Part shown: piece by piece, positions 10,160-21,038 of the stretch | Position numbering within the stretch: the first letter of the stretch is position 1 | Layout of the letters: each line of letters starts with the position of its first letter | NCBI RefSeq assembly: GCF_003612015.1 | Contig: NZ_RARB01000003.1 | Location: 455,673-519,672, forward strand | DNA from: Pantoea piersonii | Lineage (GTDB): Bacteria > Pseudomonadota > Gammaproteobacteria > Enterobacterales > Enterobacteriaceae | Direction of reading: 5' to 3' | DNA: 64,000 nt | The notes under the pieces: generated by a model | Seen by the model: the letters and a program-made list of their open reading frames with translations, nothing else | What the model was told of the DNA's origin: nothing | Databases searched by the model: none | Position numbers and translations under genes: made by a program

Positions 10160-11395
10160 TTACTCTCTCCCTTCGCGCTGGGTATCGTTGCGCAGAGCAT
10201 TGGCCCGACGCTGATCCATGATGCTGTCTGGACTGTAGGCTGACGTGTCGCTGCGGCTGGCAGTGCTGCCGGGCGAAGCGGGCAGCGTAGTCAGACTCGC
10301 GCCTTTCTGGCCGCCCTGCGCCGCGCTGCTTGCGCCTCGCATCAGCTGGTCGAGCGGCAGTACCATCAGGTTATTGCTGCGATCGTTAACCAGCACTTTG
10401 CGGGTATGGCTCAGCACGCGTTCCATGGTCTCGATATAGAGACGCTCTTTGGTAATAGCCGGTGCCGCCTTGTACTCAGGCAGCAGCTTAGCGAAGCGCG
10501 CCACTTCGCCCTGCGCTTCCAGCACGGTCCGTTCCTTATAAGCGCGCGCCTCTTCGAGAATACGCTGCGCCTGGCCGTTCGCACGCGGCTGTACTTCGTT
10601 CGCGTAGGCTTCCGCCTCGCGCACATACTGCTCGCGGTTTTCGCGCGCGGCGATCGCATCGTCAAATGCGGCTTTCACCTCTTCCGGCGGACGCGCCGCC
10701 TGGAAGTTGACGTCCAGCAGCGTGATGCCCATGTTGTAAGGACGAATGGTTTCGTCAATTTCGCGCTGCGTATCGCTACGCACGACGGTACGTCCTTCGG
10801 TCAGGATACGGTCCATAGTGGAGCGGCCAATAACGCCGCGCAGCGCGCTGTCGGTCGCCTGGCGCAGGCTGTCGTCCGCGCTGGTGACGGCGAACAGGTA
10901 ACGTTCAGGATCGGTTACGCGGTACTGCACGTTCATCTCGACGCGCACCACATTCTCATCGGAGGTCAGCATCACGCCCGATGCGGCAAGCTCGCGCACC
11001 GCTTCAACGTTCACTGCACGCACCTGATCGATAAAGGTGGGTTTCCAGTTCAGGCCTGGCTCAACCAGATGACTGAACTTGCCGAAGCGCGTAACGACCC
11101 CACGCTCCGCTTCTTTGATGGTGTAGAATCCACTGGCGGCCCAGATAACCACCGCCGCGACAGCGACGATACCAACCAGTTTGCCACCGCCGCCGCCGCT
11201 GCGCTGACCATTGTCACCCTGTTTGCCACCGCCCAGTCCGCCGAGCTTTTTGCTCAACTTACGGAAGATATCATCCAGATCCGGAGGTCCCTGTTCACGA
11301 CCGCCTTTGTTTCCCCCAGAGTTGCCGCCTTTATTATTGCTGCTTCCCCACGGGTCGCGGTCCTGTCCGTTATTACCGGGCTGATTCCACGCCAT
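10160..11395 (-). CDS. hflK: HflK, SPFH partner of HflC
   Basis: HflK is the other half of the HflKC cage around FtsH. The 411-residue protein begins with a Gly/Asn/Asp-rich cytoplasmic segment (about 1-75). A single membrane helix (VGIVAVAAVVIWAASGFYTI) and a band-7 domain (EAERGVVTRFGKF, VQYRVTDPERYLFAV) follow, with a C-terminal helical part containing ERLYIETMERVL. The length is close to E. coli HflK (419). It lies 183 bp downstream of hflX in the same direction. Confidence 0.97.
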   Translation of the reverse strand: MAWNQPGNNGQDRDPWGSSNNKGGNSGGNKGGREQGPPDLDDIFRKLSKKLGGLGGGKQGDNGQRSGGGGGKLVGIVAVAAVVIWAASGFYTIKEAERGVVTRFGKFSHLVEPGLNWKPTFIDQVRAVNVEAVRELAASGVMLTSDENVVRVEMNVQYRVTDPERYLFAVTSADDSLRQATDSALRGVIGRSTMDRILTEGRTVVRSDTQREIDETIRPYNMGITLLDVNFQAARPPEEVKAAFDDAIAARENREQYVREAEAYANEVQPRANGQAQRILEEARAYKERTVLEAQGEVARFAKLLPEYKAAPAITKERLYIETMERVLSHTRKVLVNDRSNNLMVLPLDQLMRGASSAAQGGQKGASLTTLPASPGSTASRSDTSAYSPDSIMDQRRANALRNDTQREGRE

Positions 11396-11578
11396 GTTCT
11401 ACTCCATTTATTGTTAGTGCGCTGTTTACCCTGCAGCTTTCAGGCTGTAGCTGTTGTTGGCTGCCTTCGTTCACCCCGCTATTTACCGGCGTAAACGGAC
11501 AGGGAGAATCATCCCAGAAAAACGGCAGCCGCCTGCTACACCATACACGCTATTGCGTAAGGACGTTTGGGCAACGTG

Positions 11579-12859
11579 TCAAACTATGTAATCGAGCAGC
11601 GCCGGTTCCTGCTTGCACAGGCGTCGCCAGTCAACCATCGGCATACGCACGCGTAACCCGACGCCGCCATCTTCTTCATTCCATTCATCTTCAATGGCCT
11701 GCAGCTGATAGAAGCGGCTGCGCAGGCGGCCCGCTTCCGGCGGCAGGCGCAGCTCGAACTGTGCGATTTCGCCCGCCAGCCGCTCAGAAAGCGCCTGCCA
11801 TAGCAGCGGTATGCCTTCGCCGCTCTGCGCTGAAAGCCAGACGCGGATCGGCAGATCTTCTTCATTACGGTCGATGCGCGGCACGAACCCGTCCAGCATA
11901 TCGATTTTGTTCATTACCAGCAGCGTGGGGATCTCATCCGCCTCGATCTCTTCCAGCACCGCATCGACCGCTTCGATGTTCTCGTTTACACGCACGTCGG
12001 CGGCGTCGATCACATGCAGCAGCAGCGTCGCCTGACGCGTTTCCTGCAGTGTCGCTTTAAACGCGGCCACCAGGTCATGGGGCAGATGACGGATAAAGCC
12101 GACGGTATCGGCCAGCACTACTTCGCCGACATCTACGACGTTCAGACGGCGCAGGGTCGGATCAAGGGTTGCAAACAGCTGGTCCGCCGCATAGACGTTC
12201 GCGGAGGTAATGGCATTGAATAAGGTGGATTTACCGGCGTTGGTATAGCCGACCAGCGACACGGTCGGCACATCCGCTTTAGCGCGCGCCTGACGTCCCT
12301 GCTCGCGCTGTTTTTCTACGCGCTCAAGCCGGGACAAAATCTGGCTGATTCGATTACGCAGCAAACGGCGGTCGGTTTCCAGCTGCGTTTCGCCCGGACC
12401 GCGCAAGCCGATACCGCCTTTCTGGCGTTCAAGGTGCGTCCAGCCGCGTACCAGACGGGTAGCAAGATGGCGCAGCTGGGCCAGCTCGACCTGCAGCTTA
12501 CCTTCATGCGTGCGGGCGCGTTGGGCAAAAATATCCAGGATGAGACCAGTACGGTCAATGACTCGGCATTCGCACAGGCGCTCCAGATTACGTTCCTGCG
12601 CAGGGGTTAAGGCATGATCGAATAAAACGACCGATGCTCCACTCGATTTTACCGCATCGGCAATTTCAGCTGCCTTTCCTTCACCGACAAAATATTTGGG
12701 ATGTGGCGCTTTGCGACTGCCAGTAATCACTTGCAGCGCTTCTACGCCCGCAGAAGAAACCAGGGTTTCAAATTCCTGCAGATCTTCCATCTCTTTGTCT
12801 TGGGAGAACCAGATGTGTACCAGTACGGCCTGCTCACCGGCATCATAACGGTCAAACAA
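11579..12859 (-). CDS. hflX: HflX, ribosome-associated GTPase
   Basis: HflX is a heat-shock GTPase that binds the 50S subunit and splits stalled or vacant 70S ribosomes. The 426-residue protein has the HflX-specific N-terminal domain with [12 protein letters not shown], then a long coiled coil and the glycine-rich [18 protein letters not shown]. The G domain carries G1 [10 protein letters not shown]3 DTVGF and G4 NKID. It lies between hfq and hflK with an 81-bp gap to hfq, the standard enterobacterial arrangement. Confidence 0.97.
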   Translation of the reverse strand: MFDRYDAGEQAVLVHIWFSQDKEMEDLQEFETLVSSAGVEALQVITGSRKAPHPKYFVGEGKAAEIADAVKSSGASVVLFDHALTPAQERNLERLCECRVIDRTGLILDIFAQRARTHEGKLQVELAQLRHLATRLVRGWTHLERQKGGIGLRGPGETQLETDRRLLRNRISQILSRLERVEKQREQGRQARAKADVPTVSLVGYTNAGKSTLFNAITSANVYAADQLFATLDPTLRRLNVVDVGEVVLADTVGFIRHLPHDLVAAFKATLQETRQATLLLHVIDAADVRVNENIEAVDAVLEEIEADEIPTLLVMNKIDMLDGFVPRIDRNEEDLPIRVWLSAQSGEGIPLLWQALSERLAGEIAQFELRLPPEAGRLRSRFYQLQAIEDEWNEEDGGVGLRVRMPMVDWRRLCKQEPALLDYIV

Positions 12860-12940
12860 GCTATAACCTCGCTTATAAAATAGAAGACCAGGACGGAAAA
12901 CGTTCTGCGTTCTCCCGCCCTGGCTTGTACGGGTAGCGCG

Positions 12941-13264
<324 letters not shown>

Positions 13265-13354
13265 TTATATGCTTGTTGTTTATTACTTGTAGAACCGAAG
13301 TCCTGAAAATACTGCGTAAAAATTTGCGCACGATAACCAGCCAATTGTACACAA

Positions 13355-14305
13355 TCACCCATGCTTCGCACTAAGAACCTGAAGCACCTCGTTACGCGCG
13401 GATTCTGGGCTGTCGCTGTCAAGCCAGCGGACATTTTCCCAGCCGCGTAACCAGGTCATCTGGCGTTTAGCGAGCTGCCGGGTCGCGCAAATTCCTCGAT
13501 AAACCATCTCGTCGTAATCGATCTCGCCAGCCAGATATGACCACATCTGACGATAACCGACACAGCGAATGGAAGGCATATCCGTATGCAAATCACCTCG
13601 TGCAAACAGGGCCCGAACCTCCGCTTCAAATCCCGACGCCAGCATCTGCTGAAAGCGCAGTGCGATACGCTGATGCAGCAGTTCACGGGTCGCGGGGGCG
13701 ATGGCGAACTGATACACATCGTAGGGTAACGCTTCGCCGGATGTTTTTGTCAGTTCCGTTAAAGTTTTACCCGAAATAAAAAAAACTTCCAGTGCTCGCG
13801 AAAGTCTCTGCGGATCATTCGGATGAATACGCCCCCCGGCCACCGGGTCGATTTCACACAGCTGACGATGCAGCTCATCCCACCCTTTTTCACGCGCCAT
13901 TTGCTCTATGCGCTGACGCACCTCCGGATCGGCCGAGGGGAGCGGCGACAATCCTTCCAGTAATGCCTTGAAATAGAGCATAGTTCCGCCAACAAGCAGC
14001 GGTATACGGCCGTTCTGAACGATCTCCTCCATGGCCGCCAGCGCATCGCGACGAAAGTCGGCGGCTGAATAGGCTTCCGACGGATCGCGAATGTCCAGCA
14101 GGCGATGGGGCGCCTGGGCCAGCTCTTCAGCCGAGGGTTTAGCCGTGCCGATATCCATCCCGCGATAGATTAAGGCAGAGTCAACGCTGATAAGTTCCAC
14201 CGGCAGCTGCTTTCTTAATGCAATTGCCAGCGCGGTTTTGCCCGAGGCGGTTGGCCCCATCAAAAATATAGCCTTCGGTCGGCCAGCCTGGTTTTGTTCA
14301 CTCAT
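13355..14305 (-). CDS. miaA: tRNA dimethylallyltransferase MiaA
   Basis: MiaA adds a dimethylallyl group to A37 of tRNAs reading codons that begin with U. The P-loop [11 protein letters not shown] is near the N-terminus, with [18 protein letters not shown], the [10 protein letters not shown] region and the tRNA-binding RCVGYRQMW and FARGDLHTD stretches. The ATG at 14305 ([17 protein letters not shown]) gives 316 residues, identical in length to E. coli; upstream codons to 14332 are rejected. The start overlaps the mutL stop by 8 nt (ATGAGTGA), which suggests translational coupling. Confidence 0.97.
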   Translation of the reverse strand: MSEQNQAGRPKAIFLMGPTASGKTALAIALRKQLPVELISVDSALIYRGMDIGTAKPSAEELAQAPHRLLDIRDPSEAYSAADFRRDALAAMEEIVQNGRIPLLVGGTMLYFKALLEGLSPLPSADPEVRQRIEQMAREKGWDELHRQLCEIDPVAGGRIHPNDPQRLSRALEVFFISGKTLTELTKTSGEALPYDVYQFAIAPATRELLHQRIALRFQQMLASGFEAEVRALFARGDLHTDMPSIRCVGYRQMWSYLAGEIDYDEMVYRGICATRQLAKRQMTWLRGWENVRWLDSDSPESARNEVLQVLSAKHG

Positions 14306-16187
14306 GCTTAAATGCGGCAAGCGCGCTCTCAATATCTATAGTCTGAATCAGGCCTGAAGGCGGCGATTTTAACAATTGCGGACAGAGCCTTTCGAGATCT
14401 GTCAGCAGCGCAATCGCCTGCGAGTGATTCCAGAGGGAGGTTTCCGTCTCGCAACGTCGCGCCAGCCAGTGAGCCAGCTGCGGGGCATCGCTCTCCGGCT
14501 GCTGTGCAAGGTAGCCTAACAGCTCTGGGATCAGGATTTGTAAATTTTGCGTGCGTAAGGGTAAAGGCACCGCGCGCAGCGTAACGTGATCGCCTTCCGG
14601 CTGCAGATCGATGCCCATCTCCTGCAGCAGGCCCTGCTTATCTGCGGCGATCTGGCGCTCCGGCCGGGCAACCTTCATGCGCACCGGGATCAGCAGCGGC
14701 TGCGGCTTCAATCCCGTCTCGCCTGGCTGTAGCTGCGCATGCCGTACCCAGCGCGCCGCCACCGGCAGCGAAAGCAGCTGCAGTCGCTGCTCCTGTTCCA
14801 GCAGCGCATAACGCTCCCGCACCACCGTCAATACGCGGCCGAAGCTCTGGGCATGCGACGTCAGCGGCGCGTCGACAGGCTGCGCGCGCGGCGCGACAGG
14901 CGGCGCGACAGGCGGCGCGACCGGTTCAGCCGGTGTGCGCTGGCCCGACGCCGGCGTTTTCAGCAGCTGCTGATAGACCGCGCCTTCGCGCTTGCTGTAG
15001 CTGTTCTCTTTATTTTGCCAGCCCGGCTGCGCATTTCCGCCGCCGCCTCCGCTTCCACTCCCGCTTCCGCCTTCGCTGCGGCGCGGCGCGGCGGGCTGAG
15101 AAAAGTGGTTGCCGCCTGCCGCCTGACGATTCTCCGGCTGCCAGCGCGGCGCAGGCTCTTGCGTCTCTACCGCTGGCAGGGTCGGCGCGCTGCTCGCCTG
15201 CAGGACGCTCATTACGCCCTGGAAGATAAAGTCGTGCACCAGCCGTGACTGATGAAAGCGCACCTCATGCTTGGCGGGATGGACGTTGACGTCTACCTGA
15301 TGCGGATCGATTTCCAGATAGAGCACGTAAGCAGGCTGCTGGTCGGCCTGAAGCTGGGTCTGAAAAGCCTGGCGTATCGCATGGTTGATCAGCTTGTCAC
15401 GCATCATACGGCCGTTGACGTAGCAATACTGAATATCGGTCAGCTGGCGCGATCCGGCCGGATCGGCCACCCAGCCGCGCAGCAGCAAATCGTCGTGCTG
15501 CCAGTCGATGCGCAGCGCATGCTGCATAAAGGTCGCGCCGCAAATCGCGCCCAGCCGCCGCTCGCGCTGCGCCTCGTCGCTGACCGCGCGGTACTGCCGC
15601 ATCAGCTTGCCGTTGTGGCTGAGCGAGATCGAAACGTCAAAACGCGCCAGCGCGATACGACGGATGACCTCGTCGATATGGCCGAACTCGGTTTTCTCGG
15701 TGCGCATGAATTTTCGGCGCGCGGGCGTGTTGTAGAAGAGATCGAGCACTTCCAGCGTGGTACCGCACGGGTGCGCCGCGGGTTTAACCGTCACCTCCAT
15801 CTCGCGGCCTTCGGCGTAAGCCTGCCAGGCTTCGCTCTGTGCCTGGGTGCGCGAGGTTAAGGTTAAGCGTGAAACCGAGCTGATGCTGGCGAGCGCTTCG
15901 CCGCGAAAACCCAGGCTCATAATGGCCTCAAGATCGTCGAGCGAGGCGATTTTACTGGTGGCGTGACGCGCCAGCGCCATCGCCAGCTCCTCTTTACTGA
16001 TGCCGCAGCCGTTATCGCGAATGCGGATGAGTTTCGCGCCGCCTTTTTCAATATCGATGTCGATACGCGTCGCGCCGGCGTCAAGACTGTTCTCCACCAG
16101 CTCTTTTACCACCGAGGCCGGGCGCTCGACGACTTCGCCCGCCGCAATCTGGTTAGCCAGCTGCGGCGGTAAAATTTGAATGGGCAT
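14298..16187 (-). CDS. mutL: DNA mismatch repair protein MutL
   Basis: MutL is the ATP-driven link between MutS and MutH in methyl-directed mismatch repair. The N-terminal GHKL ATPase motifs are all present: [16 protein letters not shown] and [10 protein letters not shown]. The middle domain contains [10 protein letters not shown] and [14 protein letters not shown] long low-complexity linker (about residues 340-450) is rich in Gly, Ser and Pro and includes [12 protein letters not shown] and a VAPP repeat. The C-terminal dimerisation domain follows. The length (629) is slightly above E. coli (615), the excess lying in the linker. As in most MutH-containing enterics, I see no DQHAxxER endonuclease motif. 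Confidence 0.97.
   Translation of the reverse strand: MPIQILPPQLANQIAAGEVVERPASVVKELVENSLDAGATRIDIDIEKGGAKLIRIRDNGCGISKEELAMALARHATSKIASLDDLEAIMSLGFRGEALASISSVSRLTLTSRTQAQSEAWQAYAEGREMEVTVKPAAHPCGTTLEVLDLFYNTPARRKFMRTEKTEFGHIDEVIRRIALARFDVSISLSHNGKLMRQYRAVSDEAQRERRLGAICGATFMQHALRIDWQHDDLLLRGWVADPAGSRQLTDIQYCYVNGRMMRDKLINHAIRQAFQTQLQADQQPAYVLYLEIDPHQVDVNVHPAKHEVRFHQSRLVHDFIFQGVMSVLQASSAPTLPAVETQEPAPRWQPENRQAAGGNHFSQPAAPRRSEGGSGSGSGGGGGNAQPGWQNKENSYSKREGAVYQQLLKTPASGQRTPAEPVAPPVAPPVAPRAQPVDAPLTSHAQSFGRVLTVVRERYALLEQEQRLQLLSLPVAARWVRHAQLQPGETGLKPQPLLIPVRMKVARPERQIAADKQGLLQEMGIDLQPEGDHVTLRAVPLPLRTQNLQILIPELLGYLAQQPESDAPQLAHWLARRCETETSLWNHSQAIALLTDLERLCPQLLKSPPSGLIQTIDIESALAAFKHE
14890..14925. repeat. 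12-bp tandem repeat in the mutL linker
   Basis: Two exact copies and one diverged third copy of GGCGCGACAGGC encode a [12 protein letters not shown] stretch. The unit is a multiple of three, so copy-number change would lengthen or shorten the linker without breaking the frame. Confidence 0.8.
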
Positions 16188-16234
16188 GGTGATTATCCTT
16201 GTTGAGCTGGCCCGGCGCCTGGCCGGGCTGACCG

Positions 16235-17893
16235 TCAGGAGGCGGGGATTTTCAGGGTTTGCCCCAACATAACATTCGAGGACTTCATATTGTTCGCCTG
16301 GATGATCGCCTGCGGGCTGACGCCGTAATGCGCGGCGATTGCCGTCAGCGAGTCGCCCCGCACCACTTTATGACGCGTCGGCGCGCGCGCGGCCACGCTG
16401 TTGCTGGCCGGCACCTTCAGGCGCTGTCCGACCCAGACCACATCGCGCTTAAGCCGGTTCATGTCGCGCAGCGTGCCCATGCTGACGCCATACTTCGCGG
16501 CGATGCCGGAGAGCGTTTCGCCGCGGGTCACCGTATGACGCTGCACCGCGCCGGTATACTGCGTGGTGCCGGTCGCCGGATTACTGGCGACGCTCACCGT
16601 CGGCGATGAGCCGAGCGGACGGTTTTCCTCCTTTGGGAGCGATTGTAGCGGGTGCGCCAGGAAATAATTGCGCAGGCCTTTGTAGATAGCCATCGCAATT
16701 TTATCCTGGTAAGCGCTACTGCCGAGCAGTCGCTCCTCCGAAGCATTACTGATAAAGCCGGTTTCTACTAACAGCGAGGGAATATCCGGCGAACGCAGCA
16801 CGCCGAGGCTGGCGTGCTCCGGCAAACGTTTATGCAGCGGCGAAACGCCGCGCAGCTGTTGCAGCACCTTCACCGCGACGTCATAGCCGACGCGCTGCGA
16901 GTGGCCAAACTGGAGATCAAGCACCGCCTGGCTGAGATAGGGATCCGCCTGGCTGTTCGCCAGCAGATCCCCGGCGCCGCCCAATAGTTCGGACTGTTTC
17001 TCGCGCTGCTCCAGCCAGTTCGCCATTTCGCTGTTGGCGCGGCGGTTAGAGAGCACCCATACTGAGGCGCCGGTAGCGCTGTGGCTCGGCGCCGAGTCGG
17101 CGTGAATAGAGACCAGCAGGTTGGCATTCTCTTTACGCGCTACCTCGGAACGGCCCATCACCGAAATAAAGTAGTCGCCGTCGCGCGTCAGCACCCCTTT
17201 GAACATCGGATCGTTGTTCAGCAGCACCTTCAGCTTGCGCGCGATAGCGATAGTCACGTTCTTTTCATGCAGGCCGCGCTGTCCGGTCGCGCCGGGATCC
17301 TGGCCGCCGTGGCCCGCGTCGATCGCGACAATCACCGTATCGTTACTGGTGGGCATCGCATTGCCTGGACGCGTCGTGGTGTTGGAATTGCTGACCGCGG
17401 TGACCTGGTTGGCGTTAAACGGGTTAGCGGCGCCCTGGCGCGGCGTTACGCGGCCCGGCGTCTCCGTTGCTGCGGTCGACACGGGCGCGGCGCGGGTGAC
17501 ACGCTGCCTGCCCTGAATGGTAAACACCACGTTATAGCTGCTGCCGTTACGCTGGGTGACCGCGCGGGTTTTGCCCGGCTGCGTCAGTTCAAAGACCAGC
17601 CGAATGCTCTGCTTATCTTTTGGCGTGCTGGTGCGAATGCGCCTGACGATATTTTCGCCGCTGAAGTTCAGCGGCAATCCCTGAATCACGCCGCTCTGGC
17701 GAATATCCAGCACCACGCGATCCGGATTGCGCAGCGGAAAGTAGCCGTATACCGGCTGTCCGGCGAAGCTCAGGGTAACCGTCGCCTGACTGTCGCCGTT
17801 CTCCACTTTAATATCGGAAAGGCTGGCGGCCAGCGCAGGCGCCGCAGCCAGACAGAGTAGCAGCAGCAGCGCGCTTTTCATCCTTGCGATCAT
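16235..17893 (-). CDS. amiB: N-acetylmuramoyl-L-alanine amidase AmiB with two LysM domains
   Basis: AmiB cleaves septal peptidoglycan during cell separation after activation by EnvC. It begins with a signal peptide ([18 protein letters not shown]) and an AMIN septal-targeting domain (about 25-125). The zinc-dependent Amidase_3 domain (about 190-415) has the metal and catalytic motifs [19 protein letters not shown] and LVETGFISN. Two C-terminal LysM modules, each near 45 residues ([20 protein letters not shown] and [20 protein letters not shown]), bring the length to 552, while the E. coli K-12 protein has 445 and none. The start ATG at 17893 overlaps the tsaE stop by 4 nt (ATGA). Confidence 0.95.
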   Translation of the reverse strand: MIARMKSALLLLLCLAAAPALAASLSDIKVENGDSQATVTLSFAGQPVYGYFPLRNPDRVVLDIRQSGVIQGLPLNFSGENIVRRIRTSTPKDKQSIRLVFELTQPGKTRAVTQRNGSSYNVVFTIQGRQRVTRAAPVSTAATETPGRVTPRQGAANPFNANQVTAVSNSNTTTRPGNAMPTSNDTVIVAIDAGHGGQDPGATGQRGLHEKNVTIAIARKLKVLLNNDPMFKGVLTRDGDYFISVMGRSEVARKENANLLVSIHADSAPSHSATGASVWVLSNRRANSEMANWLEQREKQSELLGGAGDLLANSQADPYLSQAVLDLQFGHSQRVGYDVAVKVLQQLRGVSPLHKRLPEHASLGVLRSPDIPSLLVETGFISNASEERLLGSSAYQDKIAMAIYKGLRNYFLAHPLQSLPKEENRPLGSSPTVSVASNPATGTTQYTGAVQRHTVTRGETLSGIAAKYGVSMGTLRDMNRLKRDVVWVGQRLKVPASNSVAARAPTRHKVVRGDSLTAIAAHYGVSPQAIIQANNMKSSNVMLGQTLKIPAS

Positions 17894-18354
17894 GCCTGCG
17901 CCACCTGCTCTGTCAGGGTCTCACCCAGCGCAGAGTGCGCTTCAAGACGCGCCTCGCGCGCAGCGCCGACGTAGCTCAGCGTCAGCGCCAGATCGGGCGG
18001 GGGCAAGACGCCAGCGCCCTGCTGCGGCCACTCGACCAGACAGATTGCGTCACCGGTGAAGTAGTCGCGGATGCCCATAAATTCCAGCTCTTCCGGATCG
18101 GCCAGCCGATAGAGATCGAAGTGATAAAGCGCGCGCTCACCGAGCTGATAGGGTTCTACCAGCGTGTAGGTCGGGCTTTTAACGTTGCCCTGGTGGCCGA
18201 GCGCCTGCAAAAATCCACGGCTGAAGGTCGTTTTACCCGCGCCCAGGTCGCCATAGAGATAGATTACCGCCGCGCCGGTACAGGCGCGGGCCAGCTGAGC
18301 GCCCAGATCGAGGGTCGCCGCCTCATCGGGCAAGGAAATAACACAGGTCTTCAT
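17890..18354 (-). CDS. tsaE: TsaE, ATPase for tRNA t6A synthesis
   Basis: TsaE is the P-loop ATPase that works with TsaB and TsaD to install threonylcarbamoyl on A37 of ANN-decoding tRNAs. The 154-residue protein has the Walker A motif [13 protein letters not shown], the [10 protein letters not shown] switch-like segment and the [15 protein letters not shown] and LVEWPQQG stretches. It starts 6 bp after the nnr stop and overlaps amiB by 4 nt, so nnr-tsaE-amiB-mutL-miaA-hfq form one directional run. Confidence 0.97.
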   Translation of the reverse strand: MKTCVISLPDEAATLDLGAQLARACTGAAVIYLYGDLGAGKTTFSRGFLQALGHQGNVKSPTYTLVEPYQLGERALYHFDLYRLADPEELEFMGIRDYFTGDAICLVEWPQQGAGVLPPPDLALTLSYVGAAREARLEAHSALGETLTEQVAQA

Positions 18355-18360
18355 GCTTTA

Positions 18361-19875
18361 TTATTGGGTCATCTCTGGATTAACAAACTGCCAAAGCAGC
18401 TCGAATAAATCTGTTGCCAACATGCCGCGCGTACCACGTCGCGCCGCCACTGCGTCCGCTGCCGCGCCGTGCGCCACGCAGCCTGCGCAGGCCGCATCGA
18501 ACAGCGCAAGCTGCTGCCCCATCATCGAGGCGATAATACCACTCAATACGTCACCCATGCCGCCGGAGGCCATGCCGGCATTGCCGACGTCGGCGAAGGC
18601 CATTTCGCCCTGCTCGCTGGCGATAATCGTGCCAGCGCCTTTTAACACCACTACCCCGCCGTAGCGCATCGTTAACTTCTGCGCGGCAAGAAGGCGATCG
18701 CTCTCGACTTCGCTGGTCTTAATACCCAGCAGTCGCGCCGCTTCGCCTGGGTGTGGCGTAATGATGCGATTCTGACGTTTCTGCGCATTTATTGCCAGCA
18801 GGTTAAGCGCATCCGCGTCCCAAAGCATCGGCTTTTCACTGGCTTCGACTGCTTTCAGCGCATTCTGTCCCCATTCGCGCTGGCCCAGTCCCGGGCCAAT
18901 GGCGATAACATCCGCCCACTCCAGCCCGCTTTGCAGCGCCTCGTTGGTCAGTTCGTCCACCATGATTTCCGGACGCGCCGTCAATATCGGCGCAATATTA
19001 TCGCGATGCGTCAGTACGCGCACCAGCCCCGATCCGCTGCGCAGCGCCGCTTCCGCCGTCATGCGAATTGCGCCTGCGGTGCCGGTATCGCCGCCCACTA
19101 CCAGCAGACGGCCATGATTGCCTTTATGCGACGTGGGCTTTCGCGGCTTTAGCCAGTGCGACAAAAAGCTGGCGTCGAAGCGCGCCATGGGGGCGTTTTC
19201 ACCGGCAAGAAAAGCGCCTAATCCGAGATCGGCATAGCGCAGCTCGCCGATAAGATCGCGCGCTTTGCCGGTAATCTGGCCAGGCTTAAGCGCAATGACG
19301 CTTAGCGTCTGCGTGGCGTTAATCGCCTCGCCCGGCGCGCAGCCGGTCGCCGCCGACAGCCCCGACGGCATATCGATCGCCAGCACTGGCGCGGCGTGCG
19401 CGTTCGCCAGCTTGATCAGACTGAGGTAAGGTTCGGCAGGCGCGCGATTAATGCCGGTGCCGAGCAGCGCATCGATAATGAGATCAACCTCTTCCGGCCA
19501 GGCGGCGTCAGCGGCATGAATATCGCCTCCCGCTTCGAGCCAGGCTTCGCGCGCGCGCTGCGCCTCATCCGGCAGCGGCTTATCGCTTTCGCACGCCAGC
19601 AGCGTCACCGCACAGCCCGCCGCCTGCGCCAGCCGCGCTACCACATAGCCATCGCCGCCGTTATTGCCGTGACCGCAGAGGATTAACCAGTTGCTCGCCT
19701 GCGGCCACTGCGCGCGCGCCAGCCCGAACGCCGCCTGCCCCGCGCGCTGCATCAGCTCGTACAGAGTAATGCCCAGCGCGTCGGCGCCATCGCGCTCCAG
19801 CTGGCGCAGAGCCTGCGCAGGCCAGACGGAATATGGTAAACTGCGGCCGTTTGCTTTCGATTCCTGGTTACTCAT
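18361..19875 (-). CDS. nnr: Bifunctional NAD(P)HX epimerase/dehydratase Nnr
   Basis: Nnr repairs hydrated NADH and NADPH. The N-terminal YjeF domain epimerises NAD(P)HX (CGHGNNGGDGYVVARL, DALLGTGIN). The C-terminal ribokinase-like domain dehydrates it using ADP (KPTSHKGNHGRLLVVGGD, GPGLGQREWG, NAGMASGGMGDVLSGI). The 504-residue length matches the fused enterobacterial form. Its ATG (19875) and the divergent queG ATG (19874) overlap by two bases in a shared CATG, so each promoter must lie inside the opposite coding sequence or farther off. Confidence 0.95.
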   Translation of the reverse strand: MSNQESKANGRSLPYSVWPAQALRQLERDGADALGITLYELMQRAGQAAFGLARAQWPQASNWLILCGHGNNGGDGYVVARLAQAAGCAVTLLACESDKPLPDEAQRAREAWLEAGGDIHAADAAWPEEVDLIIDALLGTGINRAPAEPYLSLIKLANAHAAPVLAIDMPSGLSAATGCAPGEAINATQTLSVIALKPGQITGKARDLIGELRYADLGLGAFLAGENAPMARFDASFLSHWLKPRKPTSHKGNHGRLLVVGGDTGTAGAIRMTAEAALRSGSGLVRVLTHRDNIAPILTARPEIMVDELTNEALQSGLEWADVIAIGPGLGQREWGQNALKAVEASEKPMLWDADALNLLAINAQKRQNRIITPHPGEAARLLGIKTSEVESDRLLAAQKLTMRYGGVVVLKGAGTIIASEQGEMAFADVGNAGMASGGMGDVLSGIIASMMGQQLALFDAACAGCVAHGAAADAVAARRGTRGMLATDLFELLWQFVNPEMTQ

Positions 19876-21013
19876 GTCATACCCTCTCGATCTTCATCAG
19901 CTTGCTCAACAGATTAAACAGTGGGGCAAGGATCTCGGCTTTCAGCAGGTCGGCATCACCGACACCGATCTCAGCGCGGAAGAACCGCGTCTGCAGGCGT
20001 GGCTGGACAAACAGTATCACGGCGAAATGGAGTGGATGGCGCGCCACGGCATGATGCGTGCGCGTCCACATGAACTGCTGCCCGGCACGCTGCGCGTGAT
20101 CAGCGTACGCATGAACTACCTTCCGGCGAAAGCCGCCTTTGCCAGCACGCTGAAAAACCCGCAACTCGGCTATGTCAGCCGCTACGCTCTGGGACGTGAT
20201 TACCACAAAGTATTGCGCAATCGTCTGAAAAAGCTCGGAGAAATGATTCAGGAAAAGTGCGGCGAGCTCAATTTTCGCCCCTTTGTCGACTCTGCGCCGG
20301 TGCTGGAACGGCCTCTGGCGGCCAAAGCGGGCCTGGGCTGGACCGGCAAACATTCGCTGATCCTGAACCGCGAAGCAGGCTCATGGTTTTTTCTCGGCGA
20401 GCTGCTGATCGATCTGCCGCTGCCGATTGACGCGCCGCAGGAAGAGCAGTGCGGCCGCTGCGTCGCCTGTATGACGATTTGCCCGACCAACGCTATCGTC
20501 GAACCCTACGTGGTAGACGCGCGCCGCTGCATCTCCTATCTCACCATTGAGCTTGAAGGGGCCATTCCGGAAGCGCTGCGTCCGCTTATGGGTAACCGTA
20601 TTTACGGCTGCGACGACTGTCAGCTGATCTGCCCGTGGAATCGCTACGGGCAACTCAGCGATGAAACGGACTTCTCGCCGCGCGCTGCGCTGCATGCGCC
20701 GGAGCTGATGACGCTATTCCAGTGGGATGAAAAAACCTTTTTACGCGTGACGGAAGGCTCGGCGATACGCCGTATCGGCCATCTGCGCTGGCTGCGCAAT
20801 ATCGCCGTGGCGCTGGGCAATGCGCCCTGGCGTGCGGAAATCGCAGAGGTGCTGAAGAAGCGGCTGGGCGAAAACCCGCTGCTTGATGAACATATTGAGT
20901 GGGCGCTGGTTCAGCAGCAGGAGAAACGGCAGGCGCTGTCGATTGATGTGCAGCCCGCGCAGCAAAAACGGCTGGTACGCGCCATTGAGAAGGGTTTGCC
21001 GCGCGATGCATGA
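19874..21013 (+). CDS. queG: Epoxyqueuosine reductase QueG
   Basis: QueG performs the last step of queuosine synthesis, reducing epoxyqueuosine in tRNA with cobalamin and two 4Fe-4S clusters. The cluster ligands are visible as CGRCVACMTICP and CDDCQLICPWN, and VDSAPVLERPLAAKAGLGWTG lies in the cobalamin-binding part. The ATG at 19874 (MSYPLDLHQLAQQIKQWG) gives 379 residues, as in E. coli; the 61 extra codons upstream are antisense to nnr and not plausible. The queG-to-tRNA-Gly neighbourhood is the same as in E. coli. Confidence 0.96.
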   Translation: MSYPLDLHQLAQQIKQWGKDLGFQQVGITDTDLSAEEPRLQAWLDKQYHGEMEWMARHGMMRARPHELLPGTLRVISVRMNYLPAKAAFASTLKNPQLGYVSRYALGRDYHKVLRNRLKKLGEMIQEKCGELNFRPFVDSAPVLERPLAAKAGLGWTGKHSLILNREAGSWFFLGELLIDLPLPIDAPQEEQCGRCVACMTICPTNAIVEPYVVDARRCISYLTIELEGAIPEALRPLMGNRIYGCDDCQLICPWNRYGQLSDETDFSPRAALHAPELMTLFQWDEKTFLRVTEGSAIRRIGHLRWLRNIAVALGNAPWRAEIAEVLKKRLGENPLLDEHIEWALVQQQEKRQALSIDVQPAQQKRLVRAIEKGLPRDA

Positions 21014-21038
21014 TTAATCAATGCAAATCGTCAGCTAC

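Noticed and set aside
10406..11494. A 362-codon frame antisense to hflK
   Set aside because: Shadow frame; hflK is well conserved over its full length.
18353..18664. Antisense frames across nnr, tsaE and amiB
   Set aside because: All are shadows of clearly conserved genes on the opposite strand.
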